Assembly (NCBI GenBank): GCA_947589005.1
Contig: CANPZO010000018.1
Coordinates: 1-50,739 of the forward strand
Source: an uncultured Clostridia bacterium
Lineage (GTDB): Bacteria; Bacillota; Clostridia; UMGS1883
Direction of reading: 5' to 3'
DNA: 50,739 nucleotides
Shown here piece by piece: positions 17,743 through 26,413 of the stretch (position 1 is its first letter; every line of letters begins with the position of its first letter). The notes beneath the pieces are model-generated. The model was given only the letters and a program-made list of their open reading frames with translations. It was not told where the DNA came from and searched no databases. Position numbers and translations under genes: made by a program.

Positions 17743-18172
17743 TAGCTTCAGCCTCCGTTTCCTCTGCTTCACGGGCGACGAACTTGCACTTGATGGGGAG
17801 CTTGTGCATAGCGAGACGGAGAGCCTCCTTGGCCACATCCTCGGCTACGCCGCCGATCTCAAACATTACTCTGCCGGGTTTAACGACCGCTACCCAGTAT
17901 TCGGGCGAGCCCTTACCGCTACCCATTCGGGTCTCGGCGGGCTTCTCCGTTATGGGCTTGTCGGGGAAAATCTTTATCCATACCTGACCGCCGCGCTTGG
18001 TGTAGCGGGTCATGGCGATACGGGCGGCCTCGATCTGATTGCTGGTTATCCAGGCGGGCTCAAGAGCCTGAAGGCCGTAATCACCGTAGGTGACCTTGTT
18101 GCCGCGCTGGGCCGAGCCTGTCATGCGGCCGCGGAACTGCTTTCTGTATTTAACTCTTTTGGGCATTAACAT
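17732..18172 (-). CDS. rplP: 50S ribosomal protein L16
   Basis: A 146-aa protein near the A-site tRNA elbow. It starts [19 protein letters not shown] and has the signature [24 protein letters not shown]. The longer upstream frame (to 18382) is only shadow of rpsC. The ATG overlaps the rpsC stop by one base (TAATG), with GGAAGGGGG upstream. The C-terminus is extended by an acidic [12 protein letters not shown] tail. Confidence 0.97.
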   Translation of the reverse strand: MLMPKRVKYRKQFRGRMTGSAQRGNKVTYGDYGLQALEPAWITSNQIEAARIAMTRYTKRGGQVWIKIFPDKPITEKPAETRMGSGKGSPEYWVAVVKPGRVMFEIGGVAEDVAKEALRLAMHKLPIKCKFVAREAEETEAEANEN

Positions 18173-18837
18173 TATTTGCGTCCCCCTTCCTGAGTTTTCT
18201 TTTTGCTCTCGGGAAGTATTTCGCCCTTGTAGATCCAAACCTTGCAGCCGATCTTGCCGTAGGTGGTATTGGCCTCGGCGAAACCGTAGTCGATGTCGGC
18301 GCGGAGTGTCTGCAGGGGAATTGTTCCTTCGTGATACTGTTCTGTTCTGGCGATTTCGGCGCCGCCCAGACGGCCGGAGCACATGGTCTTGATGCCCTTG
18401 GCGCCAAATCTCATGCTTCCGCGCATGGCGCCCTTCATGGCGCGGCGGAAGGATACGCGCTTCTCAAGCTGAGCGGCAATGCCCTCGGCCACGAGCTGAG
18501 CGTTGAGCTCGGGCTGCTTGATTTCGGCGATATTGATATACACCTGCTTATCGGTGAGCTTGCTGACCTCGGCCTTGAGCTTCTCGATATTCTCGCCCTT
18601 GGGGCCGATTACAAGGCCGGGCTTAGCGGTGTGAACGGTGATGCGCAACGTGTTGGCCTTCTTCTCGATTTCGATGCGTGAAACGCCCACGTTGTAAAGC
18701 TTTTTCTTAAGATATTCACGGATCTTGTAGTCTTCTACAAGATTGTCTCCGAACGCGCTGTCAGCGGCGTACCATCTGGAGTCCCAATCCTTGATAATGC
18801 CTACTCTTATGCCGTGAGGATTAACTTTCTGACCCAT
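18172..18837 (-). CDS. rpsC: 30S ribosomal protein S3
   Basis: A 221-aa mRNA-entry-channel protein. It starts [24 protein letters not shown], has a KH domain with [12 protein letters not shown] (76-87), and the C-terminal signature [25 protein letters not shown]. Normal length; follows rplV by 12 nt. Confidence 0.98.
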   Translation of the reverse strand: MGQKVNPHGIRVGIIKDWDSRWYAADSAFGDNLVEDYKIREYLKKKLYNVGVSRIEIEKKANTLRITVHTAKPGLVIGPKGENIEKLKAEVSKLTDKQVYINIAEIKQPELNAQLVAEGIAAQLEKRVSFRRAMKGAMRGSMRFGAKGIKTMCSGRLGGAEIARTEQYHEGTIPLQTLRADIDYGFAEANTTYGKIGCKVWIYKGEILPESKKKTQEGGRK

Positions 18838-18849
18838 AACTACGCCTCC

Positions 18850-19197
18850 TTACTCTTTCTCTTTTACAACTATCGTAATATGACTTGTTCTCTTCATGAT
18901 GCGGAAGGCTCTGCCCTTTGCCCGGGGACGGATGCGCTTGAGGGTGGGGCCCTCGTTTGCATATATCTCGGAAATATAGAGGTTGTCTCCGCTCATGCCG
19001 AAATTGTTTTCGGCGTTTGCAACGGCGCTGCCAAGGAGCTTTATAAGGAGCTCGCTGGCCGCCTTGGGGGTGTTATAGAGAATACCCATAGCCTCGTCAA
19101 CGGGCTTGTTGCGGATAAGGTCATTTACAATGTTGACTTTTCTGGGGGAAATGCGCGCATAACGCAGCACTGCCCTGGCTTCTTTCTTAGCCTCCAT
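18850..19197 (-). CDS. rplV: 50S ribosomal protein L22
   Basis: A 115-aa exit-tunnel protein. It starts with [23 protein letters not shown] and ends [25 protein letters not shown]; the beta-hairpin that lines the tunnel is intact. This is the loop where macrolide-resistance changes occur in other species; nothing unusual is seen here. Confidence 0.98.
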   Translation of the reverse strand: MEAKKEARAVLRYARISPRKVNIVNDLIRNKPVDEAMGILYNTPKAASELLIKLLGSAVANAENNFGMSGDNLYISEIYANEGPTLKRIRPRAKGRAFRIMKRTSHITIVVKEKE

Positions 19198-19224
19198 GTG
19201 TTTGTCCTCCTTACTTTAATTGCT

Positions 19225-19497
19225 CTACTTGGAGCTCTTTGCACCCTGATGGCCCTTGTAGGTCCTGGTGGGGGCGAACTCGCCAAGCTTGTGTCCCACC
19301 ATGTCCTCGGTCACATATACGGGCACGTGCTTGCGTCCGTCGTGAACCGCTATCGTATGGCCAACAAATTCAGGGAATATAGTGGAGCTGCGGGACCAGG
19401 TCTTAAGGACTCTCTTTTCGCCCGCTTCGTTCATTGCTTCAACTCTTGCCAAAAGCTTGGGTTCCACGAAGGGACCCTTTTTCAAAGATCTGCTCAT
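19225..19497 (-). CDS. rpsS: 30S ribosomal protein S19
   Basis: A 90-aa head protein. It starts [16 protein letters not shown], with the signature [35 protein letters not shown]. Standard length and position between rplB and rplV. Confidence 0.98.
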   Translation of the reverse strand: MSRSLKKGPFVEPKLLARVEAMNEAGEKRVLKTWSRSSTIFPEFVGHTIAVHDGRKHVPVYVTEDMVGHKLGEFAPTRTYKGHQGAKSSK

Positions 19498-19523
19498 ACT
19501 TTCATTCCTTTCTCAATCGGGCC

Positions 19524-20357
19524 TTACTTCTGCTTGCGGCCCTTAACGATAAACTTGTTGGAGGCCTTCTTGTGCTTACGGGTCTTAAGGCCCAGAGCGG
19601 GCTTACCCCAAGGAGTAACGGGAGAGGGCATGCCGACCGGCGATTTGCCTTCGCCGCCGCCGTGGGGATGGTCGTTGGGGTTCATAACAACGCCGCGGAC
19701 GGTGGGTCTCCAGCCCATGTGCCGCTTTCTGCCGGCGCTGCCGAGAGAAACATTCTCGTGGTCAAGGTTGCCCACCTGACCGACGGTAGCCTTGCACACA
19801 AGGCTTATCATGCGGACCTCGCCGCTGGGGAGGCGCACCTGAGCGTAGCCGTTTTCCTTCGCCATGAGCTGGGCGGCGGCGCCGGCGCTGCGTACAAGCT
19901 GGGCGCCCTTGCCGGGCTGAAGCTCAATGTTGTGGATAACCGTACCCACGGGAATGGCGTCCAGGGGAAGGGTGTTGCCGGGACGGATGTCCGCGTGCTC
20001 ACCGGTCTCCAGAACGTCGCCTACGCCAACGCCGTTGGGGGCGATGATGTATCTCTTTTCGCCGTCCTCGTACTGAACGAGAGCGATATTGGCGCTTCTG
20101 TTGGGGTCGTACTCTATGGCGATTACGTTGGCCTTAACGCCGACCTTATCGCGCTTGAAGTCGATGACTCTGTATTTTCTCTTTACTCCGCCGCCCCGAT
20201 GACGAACGGTAATCCTGCCGTAGGAGTTCCTTCCGGCCTTGGACTTGAGAGGCTCCAGCAGGGACCGCTCGGGAGTGGTCTTGGTTATCTCCTCAAAGGT
20301 GGACACAGTCATCTGTCTGCGGGCGGGAGAGGTAGGCTTATACTTCTTTATTGCCAT
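19524..20357 (-). CDS. rplB: 50S ribosomal protein L2
   Basis: A 277-aa 23S-binding protein required for subunit association and peptidyl transfer. It starts [18 protein letters not shown] and contains the universally conserved [20 protein letters not shown] with its histidine (about 224-243). It lies 20 nt after rplW. Confidence 0.98.
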   Translation of the reverse strand: MAIKKYKPTSPARRQMTVSTFEEITKTTPERSLLEPLKSKAGRNSYGRITVRHRGGGVKRKYRVIDFKRDKVGVKANVIAIEYDPNRSANIALVQYEDGEKRYIIAPNGVGVGDVLETGEHADIRPGNTLPLDAIPVGTVIHNIELQPGKGAQLVRSAGAAAQLMAKENGYAQVRLPSGEVRMISLVCKATVGQVGNLDHENVSLGSAGRKRHMGWRPTVRGVVMNPNDHPHGGGEGKSPVGMPSPVTPWGKPALGLKTRKHKKASNKFIVKGRKQK

Positions 20358-20377
20358 TTGTTTTCACTCCTATCTTC

Positions 20378-20668
20378 TTACATTAAGCCGTCAAAGAACT
20401 CTATCGTCTTGCTGCTTTCGGTGAGCTTGACGATGGCCTTTTTCCAGTCGGGTCTCTTGCCGGAGTTGGCGCCCATGCGCTTGATTTTGCCAAGCATACG
20501 CATGGTGGTCACCTTCTCGACCTGCACGCCGAAGATTTCCTCAACGGCGTTCTTTATCTCGATCTTGTTGGCCTCCTTGGCAACCTCGAAGGTATACTTC
20601 CTGTCGGCCATCTGATCCATGGAATTTTCGGTGATTATAGGTCTTTTAACAACATCGTAGGAATTCAT
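20378..20668 (-). CDS. rplW: 50S ribosomal protein L23
   Basis: A 96-aa exit-tunnel rim protein, the docking site for trigger factor and SRP. It has [12 protein letters not shown] (6-17) and [32 protein letters not shown], the family core. The ATG overlaps the rplD stop by one base. Confidence 0.98.
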   Translation of the reverse strand: MNSYDVVKRPIITENSMDQMADRKYTFEVAKEANKIEIKNAVEEIFGVQVEKVTTMRMLGKIKRMGANSGKRPDWKKAIVKLTESSKTIEFFDGLM

Positions 20669-21291
20669 TACGCATATACCTCCTCAAGCTTGGGAAGGGC
20701 TTCCTTAGCGAGAACCAGCTTGTCGTGAGCCAGCACGGAATAAACATTGAGCATCCCCACATAGGAAGCGTCCACGCCCTTGATGTTGCGGGCGGAAAGA
20801 TAAATGTTCTTCTCCATATCGGCGGTCACGATGAGAGCCTTTTCGCTGACGCCCATCTCTTTGAGCATAGCGGCTATTGTCTTTGTCTTAGCCTCGTCCA
20901 TGGCAAGTCCCTCGACTACCAGCACGCTGTTTTCTTCAGCCTTGCTGCTAAGCGCGCTCACCATAGCCAGCTTCTTGACCTTCTTATTAAGATTGTAGGA
21001 ATAATCTCTGGGCTTGGGGCCTAAAGCCACGCCGCCCTTTGTCCACTGAGGAGCACGGGTGCTGCCCTGACGGGCGCGGCCGGTATCCTTCTGACGGTAG
21101 GGCTTTTTACCGCCGCCCTTAACCTCCGTGCGGGTCTTGGTGCTCTGGGTGCCCTGTCTCTGATTGGCAAGGTAGTTCACAACGCTGTCGTGAAGGACGC
21201 TCTCATTGACCTCGGCGCCGAAAACGGCGGCGCTGAGCTCAATTTCGCCAACCTTGCCTCCCTGCATATTATATAATACTGCTGTAGGCAT
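20668..21291 (-). CDS. rplD: 50S ribosomal protein L4
   Basis: A 207-aa exit-tunnel protein. The extended loop [33 protein letters not shown] (about 52-84) is intact, and the Rossmann-like C-terminal domain follows. In E. coli, L4 binds the S10 leader to attenuate the operon; the long structured leader upstream of rpsJ here makes autoregulation plausible but unproven. Confidence 0.98.
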   Translation of the reverse strand: MPTAVLYNMQGGKVGEIELSAAVFGAEVNESVLHDSVVNYLANQRQGTQSTKTRTEVKGGGKKPYRQKDTGRARQGSTRAPQWTKGGVALGPKPRDYSYNLNKKVKKLAMVSALSSKAEENSVLVVEGLAMDEAKTKTIAAMLKEMGVSEKALIVTADMEKNIYLSARNIKGVDASYVGMLNVYSVLAHDKLVLAKEALPKLEEVYA

Positions 21292-21320
21292 TACTTAGCA
21301 TCTCCTTTCCGTTTAGGCAC

Positions 21321-21953
21321 TTAAGCCTTTACTGTATTCTTAATGGTGACGATGCCGCCCCGGGGTCCGGGAACAGCGCCTCTCACAAGGATGAGGTTTC
21401 TCTCGGTGTCCACTCTGACAACGTCCAAATTCTGAACGGTGACCTTTTCGGCGCCCATATGTCCGGGGAGCTTTTTGCCCTTCATAACTCTCGAGGGAGT
21501 GGAGCAGGCGCCCATGGAGCCGGGATGACGGTGTACGGGGCCGGTACCGTGAGTTTCCTTAAGGCGGTGGGTGCCGAAACGCTTGATAACGCCGGCGTAG
21601 CCCTTACCCTTGCTGGTGCCGGTAACGTCTACCCTGTCGCCCTCGGCGAACACGTCGCACTTTATCTCGTCGCCGACGTTGAGGCCGCTTATATCGGCCA
21701 GGCGCAGCTCCTTAAGAACCTTGCGCACGCTTACGCCGGCCTTTTTGAAGTGGCCCGTTTCAGCCTTGTTTGAGAGCTTTTCCTTCTTGTCGCCGAAGCC
21801 TACCTGTACCGCCTCGTAACCGTCTATCTCGACGGTCTTTTTCTGAACGACGGGGCAGGGGCCCGCTTCGATAACAGTAACGGGAATTACCTTGCCTGTG
21901 GCGTCAAAAATCTGAGTCATACCGATTTTCTTGCCGATGATTGCCTTCTGCAT
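21321..21953 (-). CDS. rplC: 50S ribosomal protein L3
   Basis: A 210-aa protein near the peptidyl transferase centre. It starts [20 protein letters not shown], with the signature [42 protein letters not shown]. Normal length; preceded by 64 nt of spacer after rpsJ. Confidence 0.98.
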   Translation of the reverse strand: MQKAIIGKKIGMTQIFDATGKVIPVTVIEAGPCPVVQKKTVEIDGYEAVQVGFGDKKEKLSNKAETGHFKKAGVSVRKVLKELRLADISGLNVGDEIKCDVFAEGDRVDVTGTSKGKGYAGVIKRFGTHRLKETHGTGPVHRHPGSMGACSTPSRVMKGKKLPGHMGAEKVTVQNLDVVRVDTERNLILVRGAVPGPRGGIVTIKNTVKA

Positions 21954-22017
21954 AAAATTGTCCTCCTTATACGGTTATTGGTTGGCCTCAGCCAACATCA
22001 CCTTAATGATCCAAAAC

Positions 22018-22344
22018 TTACTTACTCTTGTCGATGAGCTTCACGTCGATGCTCACGCCGGCGGGAACATCCAGCTTGCCGAGAGCCTCCATCGTCTTGG
22101 GGGTGGGGTTGAGAATGTCGATCAATCTCTTGTGAGTCCGCTGCTCAAACTGTTCGCGGCTGTCCTTATCCTTGTGGACGGCCCGGAGAATGGTAACGAT
22201 TTCTTTCTCAGTGGGCAGGGGGATGGGACCGGAGACTGTGGAGCCTGTTCTCTTGGCTGTTTCCACGATTTTTTCCGCGGACTGGTCGAGAAGAACGTGG
22301 TCGTAACCCTTGATCCTGATTCTCATTTTTTGCTTTGCTGCCAT
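22018..22344 (-). CDS. rpsJ: 30S ribosomal protein S10
   Basis: A 108-aa head protein and NusE transcription antitermination factor. It has [41 protein letters not shown] and the signature [23 protein letters not shown]. It starts MAAKQK, with AGGAGGC upstream. First gene of the superoperon, behind a leader of about 290 nt. Confidence 0.98.
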   Translation of the reverse strand: MAAKQKMRIRIKGYDHVLLDQSAEKIVETAKRTGSTVSGPIPLPTEKEIVTILRAVHKDKDSREQFEQRTHKRLIDILNPTPKTMEALGKLDVPAGVSIDVKLIDKSK

Positions 22345-22633
22345 ACATGTGCCTCCTAATAAAATAATAATAAGTTATTTGTGACTCATGCGACACCTGT
22401 ACATAGCGCCGGGCGTTTCACCCTTTGCCATACTAAAACCCGGACGCCATGCTCCGGGTACTACATGAAGATGGGCGCGGGAACCGTAGTCCCATCATCG
22501 AAACTTCGATGCACGCAAAGCTTTATCATGTTGTACAGTGACTGCCGCCCGGCTTCGCGAGCCGGACATTCTCCACGGAAAAACCCGGCCTTTTGCCGGC
22601 AACCTCCCGCTTCATCGTATGTCATGTCACAGC
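22345..22633 (-). promoter_or_regulatory. Structured 5' leader of the S10 operon
   Basis: About 290 nt of untranslated RNA between the promoter and rpsJ. On the minus strand the ends of a domain can pair (GTGAC at 22626-22630 with GTCAC at 22381-22385). Inside are GCCGGC/GGCCGG-type and CCGGCTCGCGAAGCCGG hairpins, the perfect CATCGAAGTTTCGATG, a possible long-range GCCGGGCG/CGCCCGGC pairing and a terminator-like hairpin (22435-22459). No T-box or other riboswitch class I recognise. It is consistent with autogenous control by a ribosomal protein such as L4. Confidence 0.6.
22435..22459 (-). terminator. Attenuator-like hairpin inside the rpsJ leader
   Basis: On the minus strand ACCCGGA-8nt-TCCGGGT is followed by TTTT, about 90 nt upstream of the rpsJ start. 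A GCCGGGCG segment upstream could compete for the downstream CGCCCGGC strand and alter the structure. A role as conditional terminator is inference. Confidence 0.45.
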
Positions 22634-22639
22634 TTTAAC

Positions 22640-22668
22640 ATTATACCTCAGCCGCCAAAATTTTGCAA
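22640..22668 (-). promoter_or_regulatory. Promoter of the S10-spc-alpha superoperon
   Basis: Minus-strand TTGCAA (22663-22668) and TATAAT (22640-22645) with a 17-bp spacer, the only good match upstream of rpsJ. Confidence 0.75.
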
Positions 22669-22708
22669 GCGGTTTTTATATTTTTTTCTCATATTTTAAA
22701 ATTTCGTG

Positions 22709-22748
22709 AAAACCGCACAAAAAACACCTCTGCTTTTTGTGCGGTTTT
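22709..22748 (-). terminator. Bidirectional terminator upstream of the S10 promoter
   Basis: A 15-bp stem (AAAACCGCACAAAAA with its complement) around a 10-nt loop, with T-rich tail on each strand. It separates the ugpC-type unit from the ribosomal operon. Confidence 0.75.
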
Positions 22749-22770
22749 TGGAAATAAATGCTCGGGCGTA

Positions 22771-22878
22771 TCACAATCCGCCTCTTGCTAAATCTTCGAC
22801 GACCGTTTTTCCGTTTATTTTGATTTCTCTATGCGATATTATTTTTTCGTCAAAGGGCGGTCTTGACTCTTGCCACAT
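22771..22878 (-). CDS. Possible small ORF, 35 aa, unknown
   Basis: A minus-strand frame from ATG 22878 to TGA 22771 starts MWQESRPPFDEKIIS, continues HREIKINGKTVVEDLARGG and ends in a leucine. The composition is protein-like (alternating hydrophobic and charged residues) rather than random. There is no clear ribosome binding site; a terminator-like hairpin lies directly upstream. It could be the 3' remnant of a decayed gene or a real small protein. I do not recognise it. Confidence 0.3.
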   Translation of the reverse strand: MWQESRPPFDEKIISHREIKINGKTVVEDLARGGL

Positions 22879-22883
22879 ACGCC

Positions 22884-22909
22884 AAAGTCCCGCCTTGCGG
22901 CGGGACTTT
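22884..22909 (-). terminator. Hairpin after the ABC ATPase gene
   Basis: Stem AAAGTCCCGCC / GGCGGGACTTT with a 4-nt loop, 18 nt past the stop. The minus-strand T tract is short (TTT); the plus-strand side is T-rich, so the direction of action is uncertain. Confidence 0.6.
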
Positions 22910-22926
22910 TAACATTATTTTTTAAC

Positions 22927-24036
22927 TTAGTTGGTGATAACGCGCTCGGTAGCCTTATCAAAGATGTGTATCTTCTCGGGGTCAAGGCAAACCTTGATAT
23001 CCTGGCCTCTTTCGGCGGTGCTGGTGGGCTTAACGCGAGCGGTGAAAGGAATACTGTCAACGCTGAGATACAGGTAAGTCTCGGCGCCCATATGCTCGGT
23101 AACCTCAACGGAAGCGGCCAAGGTCGTATCCTTAAACTCGCCCAGGGATTGAGCGTCATCATACATATCCTCGGGACGGATACCCATGATAACTTCCTTG
23201 CCCACATAATCCTTGCAGGCGTCAGCCTTCTTGGCGGTAAGCTTAACCTTCTCGCCCTCGCCGAATTCCACGTATGTATCGTTGCCGTTCTTAGAGAGCT
23301 TGGCGGTGCAGAAGTTCATCTGAGGAGAGCCGATGAAACCGGCAACGAACACGTTGCAGGGGAAATTGTAAAGCACCTGGGGAGCGTCAACCTGCTGAAC
23401 GATACCGTCCTTCATAACAACAATTCTGGTACCCATCGTCAGAGCCTCGGTCTGGTCGTGGGTAACATAGATGAAGGTGGTCTGCAGACGCTGATGGAGC
23501 TTGGTTATCTCGGTTCTCATCTGAACACGGAGCTTGGCATCCAAGTTGGACAGAGGTTCGTCCATCAGGAATACCTTGGGCTCACGCACGATGGCACGAC
23601 CCAGAGCCACACGCTGACGCTGACCGCCGGACAAAGCCTTGGGCTTTCTCTCAAGCAGATGCTCAATATCAAGGATACGGGCAGCCTCGTGAACTCTCTT
23701 ATTTATTTCCTCCTTGGGAGTCTTGCGGAGCTTAAGGCCGAAAGCCATGTTCTCAAATACGGACATATGGGGATACAGAGCATAGTTCTGGAAAACCATC
23801 GCTATATCTCTGTCCTTGGGAGCGACGTCATTTACCAGACGGTCGCCGATGTAAAGCTCGCCCTCCGTGATTTCCTCCAAGCCGGCAATCATACGAAGAG
23901 TCGTGGACTTTCCGCAGCCGGAAGGACCTACGAAGATGATGAACTCCTTATCCTTGATTTCAAGGTTGAAGTCGGTTACCGCGGTAACGCCGCCGGGGTA
24001 TCTCTTGTAAATGTGTTTCAAACTTAAACTTGCCAT
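22927..24036 (-). CDS. ABC transporter ATP-binding protein, MalK/UgpC/MsmK family
   Basis: A 369-aa ATPase energising carbohydrate or glycerol-phosphate uptake. Walker A GPSGCGKST (37-45), Q-loop Q83, signature LSGGQ (135-139), Walker B VFLMDE (155-160) and H193 are intact. The C-terminal about 130 residues form the OB-type regulatory domain of this family (IMGIRPEDMYD, then HMGAETYLYL). The start at 24036 has AGGAGG 8 nt upstream; the frame open to 24057 is not needed. No permease or binding protein is adjacent, so, like MsmK in streptococci, it may serve several sugar transporters. The specific substrate cannot be told. Confidence 0.92.
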   Translation of the reverse strand: MASLSLKHIYKRYPGGVTAVTDFNLEIKDKEFIIFVGPSGCGKSTTLRMIAGLEEITEGELYIGDRLVNDVAPKDRDIAMVFQNYALYPHMSVFENMAFGLKLRKTPKEEINKRVHEAARILDIEHLLERKPKALSGGQRQRVALGRAIVREPKVFLMDEPLSNLDAKLRVQMRTEITKLHQRLQTTFIYVTHDQTEALTMGTRIVVMKDGIVQQVDAPQVLYNFPCNVFVAGFIGSPQMNFCTAKLSKNGNDTYVEFGEGEKVKLTAKKADACKDYVGKEVIMGIRPEDMYDDAQSLGEFKDTTLAASVEVTEHMGAETYLYLSVDSIPFTARVKPTSTAERGQDIKVCLDPEKIHIFDKATERVITN

Positions 24037-24161
24037 TGGTTTTACCCTCCTAAACATATAAATACATAATATCCTTTTAAATTATGTTACTATTATGATA
24101 ACACAAATTTTGTCAATTGCAAATTCGCTTATTGTACAAATATCAATAAATTTATTTGTAA

Positions 24162-24860
24162 CTATTGTATAGTACGTAAAATCTTGTCAAGCTCTTTTGT
24201 GCAAAGTTCTCTATATTCTCCGGGGGCAAGAGACCCGTCCAGCTCCAAACCGGCAAAGGACACACGCTTAAGGGCGTCAACACGGTTGCCCACGGCCTTG
24301 AACATTCTCTTGACCTGATGATATTTGCCCTCGGTAATGGTAATTCTGGCGGCGCGCGGCCCCAGCTTTTCCACCGTGCAGGGGCTGGTGACATAGCCGC
24401 CTATGTCCACCCCGTTCTCTAAAATATATATTTTTTCGTCGTCCAGCTCGCGGGCGAGCCCGACCTCATAGGTCTTGCCCACCTTCTTTTTCGGCGAGAG
24501 TATCTCGTGGGCCAGCATACCGTCGTTGGTGAGCAGCAAAAACCCCTCCGAGTCCTTGTCCAGTCTCCCCGCCGGAAAAAGCCCCGACCGCCGGTAGCTG
24601 TCCGGCAGCAAATCCATGACCGTCCTTTGGTTTTTGTCCTCAGTTACGCTGAGCACGCCGGCGGGCTTGTTCATCATAAGGTAAACAAGTCCCTTTGGCT
24701 TCAGCGTTTCTCCCTTATAAAGAACCTCCTGACAGTCCACATGGGCGGCGGGAGCCATGGCGGGCTCCCCGTCCATGGTGACCCCGCCCCGCTTTATCAG
24801 CTCTCTGGCCTCGCTGCGGGTCAGACCCATAGCGTCGGCAACGTATTTGTCAAGTCTCAT
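24162..24860 (-). CDS. rsuA: Pseudouridine synthase, RsuA/RluB family
   Basis: A 232-aa enzyme that isomerises uridine in ribosomal RNA, probably 16S U516. Residues 1-48 form an S4 RNA-binding domain (MRLDKYVADAMGLTRSEARELIKRGGVTMDG). Residues 58-225 are the catalytic domain with PAGRLDKDSEGFLLLTND, catalytic D101, and NKPAGVLS and EGKYHQVKRM motifs. The short length and motif II favour RsuA over RluB/E/F. The target position is inferred from family only. Confidence 0.9.
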   Translation of the reverse strand: MRLDKYVADAMGLTRSEARELIKRGGVTMDGEPAMAPAAHVDCQEVLYKGETLKPKGLVYLMMNKPAGVLSVTEDKNQRTVMDLLPDSYRRSGLFPAGRLDKDSEGFLLLTNDGMLAHEILSPKKKVGKTYEVGLARELDDEKIYILENGVDIGGYVTSPCTVEKLGPRAARITITEGKYHQVKRMFKAVGNRVDALKRVSFAGLELDGSLAPGEYRELCTKELDKILRTIQ

Positions 24861-24886
24861 TTCCGTTCCTCATCTCAGGTTCGGCT

Positions 24887-25237
24887 CTACCGCTTTTTCA
24901 GCGGGAGCATAATGCCGTCCAGCGTTATCGAACACACGTCGCCGCCGATGACGACGCCGTTGTGAACAAGTATATTTCCCCTTGCGTTCAAATCCTCAAT
25001 CAGGTACGTGTACCTGGTGCAGCCGCAGCCCTTATACGGGCGCAGGTCATAGCCTCCCTCAAGCTGAAGGGCGTTGTAACGCTCATAGACCGCGTCCCAC
25101 TCCTCCGGTATGGTCAGCTCCACCACCTCGGCAGGCTCCGGGCCGCATGAATAGCCCATGTTTATCAGCACGTCGCTGTAACCGGCCGGAGCGCGGACAA
25201 GGGCCGCGGCAATTGCCAGCGCGTAAGCTGCGAACAA
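24887..25237 (-). CDS. DUF4830-like membrane-anchored protein
   Basis: A 116-aa protein if it starts at the TTG 25237, which has GGGAGG about 10 nt upstream. The frame is open to 25594, but that stretch is non-coding repeat sequence, so the longer version is unlikely. An N-terminal hydrophobic segment (FAAYALAIAAALV) is followed by a small domain with GYSCGPEPAEVVELTIPEEWDAVYERYNALQ and a C-terminal GCGCTRYTYLI segment. It resembles DUF4830 proteins of Clostridia; no function is known to me. It is 26 nt upstream of rsuA and probably co-transcribed. Confidence 0.6.
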   Translation of the reverse strand: MFAAYALAIAAALVRAPAGYSDVLINMGYSCGPEPAEVVELTIPEEWDAVYERYNALQLEGGYDLRPYKGCGCTRYTYLIEDLNARGNILVHNGVVIGGDVCSITLDGIMLPLKKR

Positions 25238-25312
25238 TGTGAAAACACCTCCCGGGAAAAGTATATTCCGTGAAGGGCGGATTGATGACAAACTCCCCAA
25301 ACAAAGTCTGCA

Positions 25313-25960
25313 CGAGGGGAAAAGCTCGAAAGGAACTCCCTTTCGAGAAAAAATATTAATAATCCGTAAAAAACTCACTTTGTAACATGGCCGCACGGGG
25401 GCCGGCCGAAAAAATCGTGAAGAACGGCGTCGGAACAAGCGTTGCATCGCTTGTTCCGATTTTTTCAAAATCGGAACAATGACTCGCGCCGCTGTTCCTC
25501 CTTTTCCACACAAACAACTTCGTTGTTTGTGTGGAGCGGTACCGCCTTCGGCGGCTTGTTTGTCCATCTCTGTGAGTCGGCGGCTTGAGGGCAAGCCGCC
25601 CTACACTACCTTAACAAAGTAGCGTAGGGCGGGCTGCCTTCAGCCCGCCGCTTAGCATGACGGACAAAAACCTCGCAAAAGGTCTGTAGTGAGCCAAAGC
25701 CGTCGCGATGGCCGCTTTAGGCCCGAATAGCATAGGGATCCCCACAAACAACGGAGTTGTTTGTGGGGAGAAGGAGGAGCAATGAGGTGAGCCATTTATG
25801 CAATTTTGCAAAAATTGCATAAAGCGATACCGAGTTCGCGACGACGTAGCGTGACCTTTTGCGAAAAAGGAGGGGCAAGCCTTCGAGTGACGGCATTTCC
25901 GCAGGAAATGTCGGAACGCAGACGGGCTTTGCCCCGACGCCGCCGAGGGTGATTTTCGTT
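25313..25960. repeat. Non-coding mosaic of nested palindromes
   Basis: At least eight inverted repeats lie in 650 bp: 25325-25347, 25431-25458 (CGGAACAAGCG arms), 25456-25474, 25506-25534 (CCACACAAACAAC arms), about 25579-25600, about 25629-25650, 25740-25768 (CCCCACAAACAAC arms), 25797-25821, and a long outer stem around 25870-25935 (GGGGCAAGCC with GGGCTTTGCCCC). They also form a large imperfect palindrome centred near 25615. The start copies the hairpin at 5393-5424. Open frames across it look spurious. No gene is supported here. Confidence 0.75.
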
Positions 25961-25965
25961 CGTTG

Positions 25966-26095
25966 TTCAAGGGCATAATAACGAGAAAATTCGCTCGTAA
26001 GGGCGAATTTTCTACATCAATACAGTTATTTTATTTCTTGATTGATTATATAATACTCAAATCTGCCTTAAATTAAGTCGTTCAGCCCTTGAACG
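25966..26095. repeat. MITE-like AT-rich segment with inverted ends
   Basis: A 130-bp AT-rich segment flanked by GTTCAAGGGC (about 25966-25975) and its exact complement GCCCTTGAAC (about 26086-26095). Part of the end sequence, TTCAAGGGCATAA, recurs on the minus strand near 103-116, after the aroE-aroK gene. It contains an internal hairpin (AGAAAATTCGC / GCGAATTTTCT). No coding capacity. It may be a miniature transposable element. Confidence 0.45.
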
Positions 26096-26121
26096 CTCTG
26101 CGCGACTTTTTTTACGGCCCC

Positions 26122-26373
26122 TTACTCCGCCGAGAACGGAAGCAGCGCGATGTGTCTCGCTCTCTTTATCGCGACGGTGAGCTGACGCTGATGCTTGGCG
26201 CAGGTGCCGGTAATTCTCCTGGGAAGGATTTTCGCGCGCTCGGACACGTAACGGCGAAGCTTGGCAACGTCCTTATAATCTATCTGCTGAACTTTGTCCA
26301 CACAGAACTGGCAAACCTTTTTCTTGGCTTTGCGGCTTCTGTAGGGTCTTTCAGTCTTTTCTCTCTCCATCAT
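26122..26373 (-). CDS. rpsR: 30S ribosomal protein S18
   Basis: An 83-aa platform protein that pairs with S6. It has [46 protein letters not shown]; the C-x2-C (CQFC) and the later C and H of GTCAKHQ suggest the zinc-binding form. The ATG could be 26373 or 26370. Last gene of the rpsF-ssb-rpsR operon. Confidence 0.97.
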   Translation of the reverse strand: MMEREKTERPYRSRKAKKKVCQFCVDKVQQIDYKDVAKLRRYVSERAKILPRRITGTCAKHQRQLTVAIKRARHIALLPFSAE

Positions 26374-26413
26374 GGCTAAAACTCCCTTCTAAAAAATAGT
26401 GAATGGGATAACG

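Noticed and set aside
22345-22633. T-box or known riboswitch in the rpsJ leader
   Set aside because: No T-box sequence or conserved riboswitch core is seen; autogenous leader is more likely.
25611-25976. Minus-strand ORF of 121 codons in the palindromic mosaic
   Set aside because: Composition follows the palindromes and there is no ribosome binding site or domain; judged spurious.
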